DNA of 64,000 bases. Source: Methanobacteriota archaeon (lineage in GTDB: Archaea > Halobacteriota > Methanomicrobia > Methanomicrobiales > Methanomicrobiaceae). Position numbers and translations under genes: made by a program. Shown here piece after piece: positions 52,071 through 61,112 of the stretch. The notes below the pieces were generated by a model that was not told the DNA's origin, did no database searches, and saw only the letters and a list, made by a program, of their open reading frames with translations. Positions within the stretch are counted from its first letter, which is position 1; every line of letters starts with the position of its first letter. The DNA is taken from assembly GCA_016841665.1 (NCBI GenBank), contig JAENYT010000002.1:62001-126000 (forward strand), written 5' to 3'.

Positions 52071-54659
52071 ATGCACAAACCCCTCCCCGAACTTCTCGCG
52101 CCGGCAGGTTCATTCGATGTCCTCCACACCGCGGTTGCCGCAGGCGCCGATGCGGTGTACCTGAGCGGAAAGAGGTTCGGTGCCCGCCGGTATGCGGCAA
52201 ATTTTGACGACGATGATCTGCGCCGTGCGATCGCGTACTGCCATCTCTGGGGGGTTCGGGTCTATGTCACCCTCAATGTGCTCGTCCGGGACGACGAGCT
52301 TGCGGAGGTGGCGCAACGCCTCCTCTGGCTCTATAGTCTCGGGGTGGATGCGGTACTCGTGCAGGATGCAGGGGTGGCCGCCCTCGCCCGCCACATTGTG
52401 CCGGACCTGCCGGTGCATGCCTCCACCCAGATGACCGTCCACTCCCGGGAGGGGGCGCTCTGGGCGGCGGAGAGGGGCATGAGGCGGGTGGTGCTCGCCC
52501 GCGAGCTCCCCCTCGAGGAGATCGAGGATATCGCCGCCCACATCCCCATAGACCGGACGGGTCTCGAGATCTTCGTGCACGGCGCCCTTTGCTATAGTTA
52601 CTCCGGCCAGTGCCTCTTCTCCTCAATGGTCGGGGGGAGGAGCGGCAACCGGGGCATGTGCGCCCAGCCATGCAGGAAACCCTACCGCCTGGTATGTGGA
52701 GCGACCGATGCGTATGGACGACCGGTCCATCTCCGTACGATCAGGACACAGGGCCCCTATCTTCTCTCTCCACGGGATCTTGCGGTCTACCCCGAGCTCG
52801 AGCGGGTGGTCCGTGCACCGGTGGAATCGCTGAAAATCGAGGGGAGGATGCGATCGGAAGGTTATGTGGCAACAGTGGTCGATGTCTACCGGCGGGCGCT
52901 CGATGCCATCGGGCAGGGTGCATGGACTGCTTGCAAAGACGACGAACTTGCCCTGCTCCTTGCCTTCAACCGGGGCTTTACCTGTGGCTACCTGCTCGGC
53001 GACCGGGGCGGTGCACTGATGGGGCCGGCCCGCCCTGACAACCGGGGCGTGCGCATCGGCACGGTGATCGAGTATGATGGGCGACAGCGCAGGGCTCTTG
53101 TCAGGATCGAGGGGGAGGTCGCCTTGGAGCCGGGGGACGGTATCGTGATCGAGGAGAGGGATGGCGCGAGAGAGGTGGGCATGATCGTGCGCAGATCGCA
53201 GGATGCCGGAGAAGGCCTCGTTGCCCTGCAGGTCCCGACTGCCGTGCAGGCAGGATCGGCAGTCTCCCTCACCCGGCGCGAGTCCCTTACCCGGCGTATC
53301 CCGGCCCCCCGCCCCCCGCTCCCGATCGATCTCTCGTTCTCGCTTTGCGACCGGCTGCCGGTGGTCGAAGCGCGGGGTCTGACGCCCGGGGGAAGGGAGG
53401 TGGTCGTGCGCACCGGGGGTGCGATCCCGATGGAGCCGGCCCGGACACACCCGCTCTCCGCGGACCGCATTGAGGAACTGTTCAGGCGGACCGGCGACTC
53501 CCCGTTTGTGGTGCGGGAGGTGGCCATGGACTATTTCGGCGGCCTTTTCACGCCGATCAGCGAGATTACCGCATTGCGGCGTGCGGTATTGAAGGACCTG
53601 GAGGCCGCGATCGTCAAGGCCTGGCAACCCGGCGCGGCCGCCCTCGCGGGGGCAGAGGAGCGGTGCAGAGAGTGCCTGGAAGGTCTTAAGAAGCCGGTTG
53701 CGCAACCTGCATCGCGCCGGAAGGCGCCCCTGCTCTCTGTATACGTGGATAGTATCGACGCGCTCCGCGGTGGGGTGGAGGGCGGCTGCATGCGCGTGTA
53801 CTTCGAGCCCGCCCTGCAGGGGGGCGGTTGCGCCCCCCTCTCCTCGCCTGATTCGTTTTTCGCGATGATGGCCGACGCGGGGGAGATATGCCGCTCCGGG
53901 GGTGCGGAGCTGGTGTGGAAATGGCCGCGCATCTGCCGCCGCGCATTTCTCGACCGCGCACTCCCGCTGCTTGAGGCGGCCGGTGAAGCGGGTGCATCAG
54001 CGCTCATGGTGGAGGACGCCGGCGCAGCGACGGCGATACGGTTGGCCGGGTGCACCCTTCCCATCCACAGTTCGGTGGGCCTGAATGTCTGGAACCATCT
54101 CGCCGCAGGGATGTATTGTGGACTGTTCTCCACCCTCACCCTCTCCCCCGAGCTCGACCGGGCCCACCTCGACGCCCTCGTGCGCCGGGTACGGGCTGCA
54201 GGACCGCATCCGGCACTCGAGTACATGGTGCAGGGCCCGGCGGAGCTCATGGTGACGGAGGATGCCCTGATCAGGAGTGCGACGGGCCGGAATGAGGAGG
54301 ATTGGATGCGGGACGGTGACCTGTGGTGGGGCGTGCAGGACGAGCGAGGCTTCACCTTCCCCGTGCGCACCGACTGCGAGGGCAGGACCCATATCTTCAA
54401 TGCGGTGGAAACCTGCCTGGTGGATCATGTGCCTGCCCTGCTCGATATCGGCTTTGATGCCCTCGCCCTTGACGTTCGCGGCAGGACGTATGCGTATGCC
54501 CGTGATGTGGCGTCTCTCTATGCAGATGCGATCGATATGGTCCTTGAAAGAGGGGATGCGGCTGCTGGCCGTCTCAACAGTCTGAAAAAGCGTATCCGTG
54601 AGTGGGCAGTGGGCGGGATCACCACCGGCCACTTCCTCAAAGGTCCCCTCGATGAATGA
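52071..54659 (+). CDS. U32-family protein (RlhA-like) with a second TIM-barrel half
   Basis: 862 residues from ATG 52071. The N-terminal U32 barrel (1-~230: ELLAPAGSFDVLHTAVAAGADAVYLSG, HASTQMTVHSREG, GRSGNRGMCAQPCRKPYRL with Fe-S Cys) is followed by a DUF3656-like beta region (about 340-540) and a C-terminal barrel-like half (about 580-840). E. coli RlhA, a related protein, hydroxylates a cytidine of 23S rRNA; old peptidase annotation is doubtful. The extra ~250 residues are methanogen-type. Confidence 0.85.
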   Translation: MHKPLPELLAPAGSFDVLHTAVAAGADAVYLSGKRFGARRYAANFDDDDLRRAIAYCHLWGVRVYVTLNVLVRDDELAEVAQRLLWLYSLGVDAVLVQDAGVAALARHIVPDLPVHASTQMTVHSREGALWAAERGMRRVVLARELPLEEIEDIAAHIPIDRTGLEIFVHGALCYSYSGQCLFSSMVGGRSGNRGMCAQPCRKPYRLVCGATDAYGRPVHLRTIRTQGPYLLSPRDLAVYPELERVVRAPVESLKIEGRMRSEGYVATVVDVYRRALDAIGQGAWTACKDDELALLLAFNRGFTCGYLLGDRGGALMGPARPDNRGVRIGTVIEYDGRQRRALVRIEGEVALEPGDGIVIEERDGAREVGMIVRRSQDAGEGLVALQVPTAVQAGSAVSLTRRESLTRRIPAPRPPLPIDLSFSLCDRLPVVEARGLTPGGREVVVRTGGAIPMEPARTHPLSADRIEELFRRTGDSPFVVREVAMDYFGGLFTPISEITALRRAVLKDLEAAIVKAWQPGAAALAGAEERCRECLEGLKKPVAQPASRRKAPLLSVYVDSIDALRGGVEGGCMRVYFEPALQGGGCAPLSSPDSFFAMMADAGEICRSGGAELVWKWPRICRRAFLDRALPLLEAAGEAGASALMVEDAGAATAIRLAGCTLPIHSSVGLNVWNHLAAGMYCGLFSTLTLSPELDRAHLDALVRRVRAAGPHPALEYMVQGPAELMVTEDALIRSATGRNEEDWMRDGDLWWGVQDERGFTFPVRTDCEGRTHIFNAVETCLVDHVPALLDIGFDALALDVRGRTYAYARDVASLYADAIDMVLERGDAAAGRLNSLKKRIREWAVGGITTGHFLKGPLDE

Positions 54660-54674
54660 GCCCTTTTTGCCCGT

Positions 54675-54941
54675 TCAGCGCACCTTTTTCCCGCGGGTTC
54701 TGAGGTTTTCGATCTCTTCACCCCCCCTGACCCTCAGGAGAAATGTCCCGTGGCAGGGTTTGGTGAACGGAAAGATGATATCTTCCCCCTCGATGCCCAC
54801 GAGGATAGGCGGTACCCCGATGATGTGGACGTCAAAGATCTTGAACCCCGGGGGAACCTCATAGCATTCGGGGGTATGTTGCCTGATATACTCTGCCGCC
54901 TCCCGGAACGAGCAGTGGCGGAGGAGAACTTCGTAGTTCAT
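54675..54941 (-). CDS. DUF1894 methanogen protein
   Basis: 88 residues from ATG 54941, which overlaps the DUF1890 stop (AAATGA); ATG 54959 would add six. Sequence MNYEVLLRHCSFREAAEYIR ... FLLRVRGGEEIENLR matches DUF1894, found almost only in methanogens, always next to DUF1890. Function unknown. Confidence 0.85.
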   Translation of the reverse strand: MNYEVLLRHCSFREAAEYIRQHTPECYEVPPGFKIFDVHIIGVPPILVGIEGEDIIFPFTKPCHGTFLLRVRGGEEIENLRTRGKKVR

Positions 54942-55429
54942 TTTCTCGACGCAACCCATGCGACCACCTCCTTGAGGATCCGCTTCATAGGACGGGGATT
55001 GTGCCCACCTCGGATAATACGTCGTTCGCACCTGATGCCTTCCAGCCCCGACGCCAGCTCATCGGCGTTCTCTCCGAAGATGAGAGCGATCGTCACCCCT
55101 TTCGAGATCGAGGCGAGGGTCGCCGTGTAGGAGACCCCGGCATCGTTGTGAATGAAGACAAAGGAAACATCGTAATCCTGTTTCCCTTCGGCAATTGCGG
55201 CGATGCACTCGTCGATGTCCATGTTTCCTGCAAGGTAATGCCCCCGGGGATCGGCAACCTCCAGGTGCGCACGTGCTGACGATGTTCCCGCCACCATGGT
55301 ATCGAGGCCCTGGGTTGCCAGTTCGTTGAGCAGAAAGAGCGCCCCGCTTGTCTGCGCGCAGAGCTGCGGGCAGCCGAGCATCACCAGCGCCGTTTTGCGT
55401 GATTGTTTTCCTTCAGACGTATCCGCCAT
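54938..55429 (-). CDS. DUF1890 methanogen protein
   Basis: 163 residues. TALVMLGCPQLCAQTSGALFL, YLAGNMDIDECIAAIAEGKQ and FIHNDAGVSYTATL match DUF1890, a flavodoxin-like methanogen family of unknown function. It follows fdhD by 15 bases, and DUF1894 overlaps its end: one operon. Confidence 0.87.
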   Translation of the reverse strand: MADTSEGKQSRKTALVMLGCPQLCAQTSGALFLLNELATQGLDTMVAGTSSARAHLEVADPRGHYLAGNMDIDECIAAIAEGKQDYDVSFVFIHNDAGVSYTATLASISKGVTIALIFGENADELASGLEGIRCERRIIRGGHNPRPMKRILKEVVAWVASRK

Positions 55430-55444
55430 GTATATCTCCTCTTC

Positions 55445-56188
55445 TCATGGTCCCCGCGCTGCACGGACGATACCCTCGATCCGCTGCGGGTTGGTGTAGA
55501 TGGTGAAGCGGTTCTGCCGGGAAAAGCAGATAAGGGTGATCCCGGTCTGTTCCGCGGTCAGGATTCCCGCGTCGGTGGAGGCGGCCCGGGATACAATGAT
55601 GGGAATGCCGGCGTTGGCGCACTTCGCCACCATGCCTGCAGGCTGCCTCCCGGTACAGCCGATGAAGCACTTTGCCCGGTCGATTCCGTGCAGTTCGGTA
55701 AAGCCCACCACCTTGTCCACCGTGTTGTGCCGCCCGATATCGCAGCTCTTGGTCACCAGTCCCGTGGTTGAGAAGAGTACCGAGCAGTGCACCCCACCGG
55801 TCTTCTTCCAGGTCTCCGACTCGATCTCCCGGGTGATCCGGCGGACCTGCTCCGGACTGATGGAGAGGGACGAGTGCACCGGTTTCGGCACCCCGCGAAT
55901 GCCGCACCCCCCGCCTGACCGGAACTCGCGTTCGATCCCGCCCCGGCTCTCCGCTTCGACCCAGATCTCGGTGCCTTCTGCGCTCACCCTCTCCACATGC
56001 TCAACGAGCCCTTCGCAGATGACAAACCCCGCTCCCAGCTCCTCCCGCTGGTCGGGACTGGCGATCTGTTCGGTGAGAAGCTGGTTGTTCAGGTAGATCA
56101 GGTACCGCTCCTCGCGGATCACATGGTCCGTGATCCGCACTGCCTCGTCCCCCTCAACCCGGATTGCCGGGAGCATATCCATGACCAT
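55445..56188 (-). CDS. fdhD: Formate dehydrogenase accessory sulfurtransferase
   Basis: About 247 residues from ATG 56188. Motifs GAGFVICEGLVEH, SGGGCGIRG, DIGRHNTVDKVVG, CTGRQPAGMVAKCANAGIPIIVSRAA are FdhD. It moves sulfur to the molybdenum cofactor of formate dehydrogenase. The usual CxxC is CGIR here, keeping only one Cys. Formate use is common in Methanomicrobiales; the dehydrogenase itself is not in this window. Confidence 0.92.
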   Translation of the reverse strand: MVMDMLPAIRVEGDEAVRITDHVIREERYLIYLNNQLLTEQIASPDQREELGAGFVICEGLVEHVERVSAEGTEIWVEAESRGGIEREFRSGGGCGIRGVPKPVHSSLSISPEQVRRITREIESETWKKTGGVHCSVLFSTTGLVTKSCDIGRHNTVDKVVGFTELHGIDRAKCFIGCTGRQPAGMVAKCANAGIPIIVSRAASTDAGILTAEQTGITLICFSRQNRFTIYTNPQRIEGIVRAARGP

Positions 56189-56309
56189 GCACGTCCTCCT
56201 CCTTCCTCGATGATATGGTTTCCGGAGGCTCATAAATAAGGCGGGCGTACGGGTCCCTGCGCGCGTTCGTGTGTGATATTAATGAGAGTGCGGGGGCAAT
56301 AGATCACCA

Positions 56310-57458
56310 ATGTACGCCAGACGACTTGACCATCTTCCACCCTATCTTTTCGCACGCATCGATGAACTGAAGGCGGAGAAGCAGCGCCAGGGAGTCGACG
56401 TCATCGACTTCGGCGTGGGGGACCCCGACCTGCCCACGCCCGCCCACATTGTCGAATCCCTCTGCGAGGCGGCGCGCGACCCTGCCACGCACCACTACCC
56501 GAGCTACACGGGGATGCTTCCCTATCGGCAGGCGGTGGCCGACTGGTACGCGTCCCGGTTTGGCGTCTCCCTCGACCCGGTCTCCGAAGTGCTCGCCCTC
56601 ATCGGGTCGAAGGAGGGCATCGCCCATATCCCCGAGGCGTTTGTCAATCCCGGCGACTACGTGCTCGCCACTGATCCCGGCTACCCGGTCTACAAGACGT
56701 CCACCCTCTTTGCCGAAGGGAAGGTGCACGAGATGCCGCTCCGGGAGGAGCATGATTTTCTGCCGGTTTTTGACGAGATCCCCGCAGGGGTTCTTGAGCG
56801 GGCGAAGCTGATGTTTCTGGGCTACCCCAACAACCCTACCGGCGCAGTGGCCCCCCGGTCGTTCTTTGAAGATGTGGTCGAGTTCGCACGGGAGCACGAT
56901 ATCGTGGTCGTCCACGACAACGCGTACTCGGAGATCGCCTTCGATGGCTACCGCCCCCTCTCCTTTCTGGAGGTGGACGGGTCGATGGAGGTGGGCGTCG
57001 AGATGCACTCGCTCTCGAAGACCTATAACATGACCGGCTGGCGCATCGGGATGGCGTGCGGGAACCCGGAAGTCATTGCCGGCCTGGGACGGATCAAGAC
57101 CAACGTGGACTCGGGCGCCTTCGATGCCATCCAGCGTGCAGCCATCACGGCGCTCTCGGGCCCGCAGGACTGCGTGGAGGAGGCGTGCCTGGTCTACCAG
57201 GGGCGGCGTGATGTCCTCGTCGCCGGGCTGCGGGATCTCGGCTTCGAGGTGGCCCCGCCGAAGGCCACCTTCTATGTCTGGCTCAAGGTGGACGACAGCA
57301 TGGCGTTTGCCACAACAATGCTCAACGAGGCGGGTATCGTCGTCACCCCCGGCGTCGGGTTCGGGACGAACGGCGATGGCTTTGTTCGGTTCGCCATCAC
57401 CCGGTCGGTGACGCGGATCGAAGAAGCGATCGAGCGCATGAGGGGGCTGTCCCTGTGA
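56310..57458 (+). CDS. dapL: LL-diaminopimelate aminotransferase
   Basis: 382 residues. Class I/II PLP aminotransferase with the Lys in SLSKTYNMTGWRIGMA, GYPNNPTGA, and the N-terminal DFGVGDPDLPTP. DapL converts tetrahydrodipicolinate directly to LL-diaminopimelate, the usual route in methanogens. Overlaps lysA by 4 bases; together they complete lysine synthesis. Confidence 0.93.
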   Translation: MYARRLDHLPPYLFARIDELKAEKQRQGVDVIDFGVGDPDLPTPAHIVESLCEAARDPATHHYPSYTGMLPYRQAVADWYASRFGVSLDPVSEVLALIGSKEGIAHIPEAFVNPGDYVLATDPGYPVYKTSTLFAEGKVHEMPLREEHDFLPVFDEIPAGVLERAKLMFLGYPNNPTGAVAPRSFFEDVVEFAREHDIVVVHDNAYSEIAFDGYRPLSFLEVDGSMEVGVEMHSLSKTYNMTGWRIGMACGNPEVIAGLGRIKTNVDSGAFDAIQRAAITALSGPQDCVEEACLVYQGRRDVLVAGLRDLGFEVAPPKATFYVWLKVDDSMAFATTMLNEAGIVVTPGVGFGTNGDGFVRFAITRSVTRIEEAIERMRGLSL

Positions 57459-58744
57459 ATCTCCCCTCCCACATGGGCGCCCGCGGCGGCCACCTGTATC
57501 TCGGTGCGCACGACTGTGTGAGCCTTGCCGCCGAGTTCGGCACACCGGTGTTCGTCACCGACGAGGACCGGATACGCGAGAACTTCCGCCGGTTTCGTGC
57601 CGCGCTCACCCGGCACTCCCCCGCTGTGCGCATTCTCTACGCAGCCAAGGCCAACGGCAACCTCTCCGTCCTGCAGACGCTGGCGCGGGAGGGCGCGGGA
57701 GCCGACGTATTCTCCGCAGGCGAGGTCAACCTGGCCCTCCTCGCGGGGATGCAGCCCGAACACCTCCTCTTCAACGGAAGTTCAAAGAGCCGCGCCGATC
57801 TCGCACTCGCCGTGGAGAAGAACATCCGCGTCTCGGTCGACTCCTTTGACGAACTCCGGCAGCTGGACACGGTCGCCGGTGACGCGGGAGCCGAGGTGGA
57901 GATCTCCTTCCGCGTGAACCCCGCGCTCGAGGTGCCCACCCACCCCAAGATCGCCACCGGCCTTTCTACCAGCAAGTTCGGCATTCCTGCAGGGCAGATC
58001 CTCGATGCCTACCGGGAAGCCCTTGCGTGTACGCATGTGCGGCCCGTGGGGATGCACTGTCATATCGGATCCCAGATCCTCGATGTGGAGCCGTTCGCCC
58101 GAGCAGCCGAGGTGATGGTGCAGGTGGCAGGCGAAGTCACCGATATTGGGGTGGACCTTGCGTTCCTTGATATCGGCGGGGGCCTGGGCATCCCCTACCG
58201 CAGGGGCGAGGATGTCGCGCCGGGGCCTGAAGCGTATGCCGATGTGGTCATGCCGGTTGTGCTCGAAGGCCTTGCACAGCTGGGTATTTCGCCCGAGCTG
58301 TGGGTCGAGCCGGGGCGCTCCCTCGTCGGGGACTCCACGGTGCTGCTCACCGGCGTCAACTCGGTCAAATCGGCCCATAAGAGGTTTGTCAACGTGGATG
58401 CGGGGTTCAACCTCCTCGTCCGCCCGGCGATGTACGATTCCTACCACGAGGTGGTCGTGGCGAACAGGGCAGATGCCCCGCCGGTGCAGGAGTATACCGT
58501 CACCGGCCCCATATGCGAGACCGGGGACATCCTCGCCGCGGACCGCATGCTCCCTGTTGTCGAGGAGGGCGACGTGATCGCCGTGCTCGATACCGGCGCC
58601 TACGGGTTTTCCATGTCCTCCCAGTACAACAGCAGGCCCCGGTGCCCTGAAGTGATGGTCAGCGGCGAGAGAAAAGCGCTGATGCGCAGGGCGGAGACCG
58701 TCGGCGACCTCCTCGCCACCATGGAACCCCTCCCCTGGCACTAG
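57455..58744 (+). CDS. lysA: Diaminopimelate decarboxylase
   Basis: 429 residues from GTG 57455. PLP Lys in YAAKANGN, HCHIGSQI, DIGGGLGIPY, and the intersubunit CETGD motif. Decarboxylates meso-diaminopimelate to lysine. Coupled to dapL; a racemase (DapF) is not adjacent. Confidence 0.95.
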   Translation: MNLPSHMGARGGHLYLGAHDCVSLAAEFGTPVFVTDEDRIRENFRRFRAALTRHSPAVRILYAAKANGNLSVLQTLAREGAGADVFSAGEVNLALLAGMQPEHLLFNGSSKSRADLALAVEKNIRVSVDSFDELRQLDTVAGDAGAEVEISFRVNPALEVPTHPKIATGLSTSKFGIPAGQILDAYREALACTHVRPVGMHCHIGSQILDVEPFARAAEVMVQVAGEVTDIGVDLAFLDIGGGLGIPYRRGEDVAPGPEAYADVVMPVVLEGLAQLGISPELWVEPGRSLVGDSTVLLTGVNSVKSAHKRFVNVDAGFNLLVRPAMYDSYHEVVVANRADAPPVQEYTVTGPICETGDILAADRMLPVVEEGDVIAVLDTGAYGFSMSSQYNSRPRCPEVMVSGERKALMRRAETVGDLLATMEPLPWH

Positions 58745-58767
58745 GTGACGCCCGAGGTACCGAACAC

Positions 58768-60063
58768 ATGCGGATGCACTATGCCCTCGTAGACGACCTC
58801 TTCTCCCCCGAAGAGTTCGAGCGGCGGGTGGCGGAGACCATTGCGAATGCCGGCGATCTCCTCGACGAGCATACGGCGGCCATGATGGTAGTCCGTGGGG
58901 CGGGCCGCCAGCACGTGAAGATCAGGGAGGTTCCGGCACGCGCCACCCTGACCTGTTTTTTCGGCAAAATCCTGAGCAAGGAGGGGCCGAAACGATTCGA
59001 TCGCGAGGATGGAAGCTGCGGGCAGGTCTCTTCTCTCTGGGTGGGCGACGACTCCGGCGAGATCCGGGCGGTTCTCTGGGACGATGCGGCGGGTGCGGTG
59101 GACGAGCTCGAGGTCGGGGAAGTACTCGAGATCTTCGGTCGCCCCAAACAGTCCGGTGCCGCCGAGGTGCACGTGCTCGATATGCGCAAGACGCCCTGCG
59201 ACATCACCACACGCGAAGGGGGCTCGAGGGTGCGGGATTCCGGGGAGACTGCCCCCGAGACGCTGGAGCTCAGGGTCGTCAGCATCACAGAGCCGCGGCG
59301 TTTCGTACGCAGGGACGGAAGCGAGGGGGAGATGATCGAAGCGGTGGTGGGCAACGAGGAGGGGACGGCGCGGCTTGTCTGCTGGTACCCGCCGCTGCTC
59401 GAGGGAGTCCTCCCGGGAAGCAGCCTGAAGATCGAGGGTGCACGCCCGAACACCCGCGCCCGGCAGCGAGAGTACACCGTGGGGGAAAGGGGTGCCATCA
59501 GTCCGGCAGAACGGGAGATCACCATCCCGTTCTCCGCTCTCGCCGAAGTGGAGGAGGGCTGCATCTGTGCAGTCTGCGGGGAGGTGGCGGCGGTCGATCC
59601 TCCCCGCCGCTTCACCACGCGCAAAGGGGAGGAGTCGTGGGTGAGAAACGGCATGCTGGAAGATGCATCGGGAACTCTCCGGGTGGTGTTCTGGGGTGAT
59701 CTGGCGAAGGAGAACCTCGTTTCTCGGGAGCGTGTGGAGCTCTACCACGCAGAAGGAAAACGGGGGAGGAGCGGTGAGCTGGAGCTGCACGCGGGGTGGG
59801 GAAGCGCGCTGGTGGTTGCCTCGCCGGAACCCGAAGAGATCTCTGTGCAGGGAACAGTGATCGATACAGCGTTCGGGCGGTGCATCGACGACGGCAGAGT
59901 CTGCTATCTCCTCGACGGCGATCTTATGCTGGGAGCGGAGGTGCGGATCCGGGGCACGCTCGCCGGTCGGCGTCTTCGCCCTATCGCGTGCGAACCGGTG
60001 ACCCCGGATGCGGATACTCTCAAGAAGCGTGCAGAACACCTGATCCGCCATCACCGGCCATAG
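58768..60063 (+). CDS. Replication protein A-like ssDNA-binding protein
   Basis: 431 residues (ATG 58774 also possible). Three or four OB-folds in tandem: about 60-150 (FFGKILSKEGPKRFDREDG), 165-250 (RVVSITEPRRFVRRDG), 270-350 (GEVAAVDPPRRFTTRKG) and a shorter one near 360-410. Each repeats the RPA pattern R-F-x-R-x-D-G. It protects single-stranded DNA in replication and repair. No C-terminal zinc finger is evident, unlike many archaeal RPAs. Confidence 0.85.
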   Translation: MRMHYALVDDLFSPEEFERRVAETIANAGDLLDEHTAAMMVVRGAGRQHVKIREVPARATLTCFFGKILSKEGPKRFDREDGSCGQVSSLWVGDDSGEIRAVLWDDAAGAVDELEVGEVLEIFGRPKQSGAAEVHVLDMRKTPCDITTREGGSRVRDSGETAPETLELRVVSITEPRRFVRRDGSEGEMIEAVVGNEEGTARLVCWYPPLLEGVLPGSSLKIEGARPNTRARQREYTVGERGAISPAEREITIPFSALAEVEEGCICAVCGEVAAVDPPRRFTTRKGEESWVRNGMLEDASGTLRVVFWGDLAKENLVSRERVELYHAEGKRGRSGELELHAGWGSALVVASPEPEEISVQGTVIDTAFGRCIDDGRVCYLLDGDLMLGAEVRIRGTLAGRRLRPIACEPVTPDADTLKKRAEHLIRHHRP

Positions 60064-60104
60064 CATCCCCTCTCCAGGGATTCCCGGTGGTGCGGGGGGT
60101 CCGA

Positions 60105-60611
60105 TCAGAGGTGCGGGCGTAAAAATCCCCGTTTCTGGAGATAGCGCTGGTGGTACTCTTCTGCGGGATAGAAGGTGGAAGCCGGCACGATCTCGGTGAC
60201 GATGGGACGCCTGTACTGTTTTGATCGTTCCAGCCATTCTTTTGACGTCTCTGCCGCCTCTCTCTGCTGTTCATTGTGGTAGAAGATCACCGAGCGGTAC
60301 TGGGAGCCGATATCAGGCCCCTGCCGGTTGCGTGTGGTCGGGTCGTGCATCTCCCAGAAGACATCGAGCAGTTCCTCGTAGGTCACTACCGAGGGGTCGA
60401 AGGTCACCTCCACCGATTCTGCATGGCCGGTCCTTCCGGTGGAAACCTCTTTATAATCGGGATTTTCTGTCTTGCCGCCCGTATAGCCGACGGTGGTCGA
60501 CACCACGCCCTTGACGCTGCGAAATGCCTCTTCCACGCCCCAGAAACACCCTGCAGCAAAGGTCGCCTTCTCATAGGATCTCTGGTTTTCTGATTTAGAT
60601 GGTTTAGCCAT
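60105..60611 (-). CDS. msrA: Peptide-methionine (S)-S-oxide reductase
   Basis: 168 residues from ATG 60611. The catalytic Cys is in [13 protein letters not shown], with GYTGG and [11 protein letters not shown]; ends in RPHL. Repairs oxidised methionine. The recycling cysteine near the C-terminus is not evident, so it may use an external reductant. Fits the oxygen-defence theme but is unlinked to fprA. Confidence 0.95.
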   Translation of the reverse strand: MAKPSKSENQRSYEKATFAAGCFWGVEEAFRSVKGVVSTTVGYTGGKTENPDYKEVSTGRTGHAESVEVTFDPSVVTYEELLDVFWEMHDPTTRNRQGPDIGSQYRSVIFYHNEQQREAAETSKEWLERSKQYRRPIVTEIVPASTFYPAEEYHQRYLQKRGFLRPHL

Positions 60612-60736
60612 CGCATCCTTCCTCCGCCTTGTGAGACAACAGGACAGGTGTTCTCCCATAAATTAGTTGTGGTCTTTTCCCCCCGGCCGATGCCGCTTAA
60701 AGGTTCATGTAGGTTGGGCGCATACCTCCTGTCCAG

Positions 60737-61015
60737 ATGATGGCCATGGATTTTCACTTTTTGCGTTATGAACGCAACGAGGAAAAATGCCGGACCGAAA
60801 TCGATTTCGTGGCGAAGTATACCGGCCCCGTCCCCTCGAGAAATGAACTTCTCGGGCAGCTGTCCATCTATTACAGTTTTCCCGAGGATGCTGCCGTGCT
60901 CGACAGGCTGCAGAGCCGTGTCGGCAGGGGCGAAGTGCGGGGGAGCCTGCGGGTGTACAAAGATGCAGAAAGCCTGAAGCGGTTCGAACGAACGGAGAGA
61001 AAGAGGCGCCGATGA
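60737..61015 (+). CDS. Ribosomal protein S24e-like protein (divergent)
   Basis: 92 residues (ATG 60746 also possible). TGPVPSRNELLGQLS and SLRVYKDAESLKRFE follow the S24e pattern (TPSR..., A-x-VYD/S-x-E). It is divergent from typical archaeal S24e (about 100 residues) and stands alone rather than in the usual ribosomal cluster. Either a diverged S24e or a paralogue with another role. Confidence 0.65.
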   Translation: MMAMDFHFLRYERNEEKCRTEIDFVAKYTGPVPSRNELLGQLSIYYSFPEDAAVLDRLQSRVGRGEVRGSLRVYKDAESLKRFERTERKRRR

Positions 61016-61112
61016 GCATTGCCCCCGGATTCACTTTCACCCTGCGCGCCATCTGTTCCTATATGCCTGTTTGGAAAGTGATATGTAATCCCATAGAAAG
61101 AGGTACATGATT

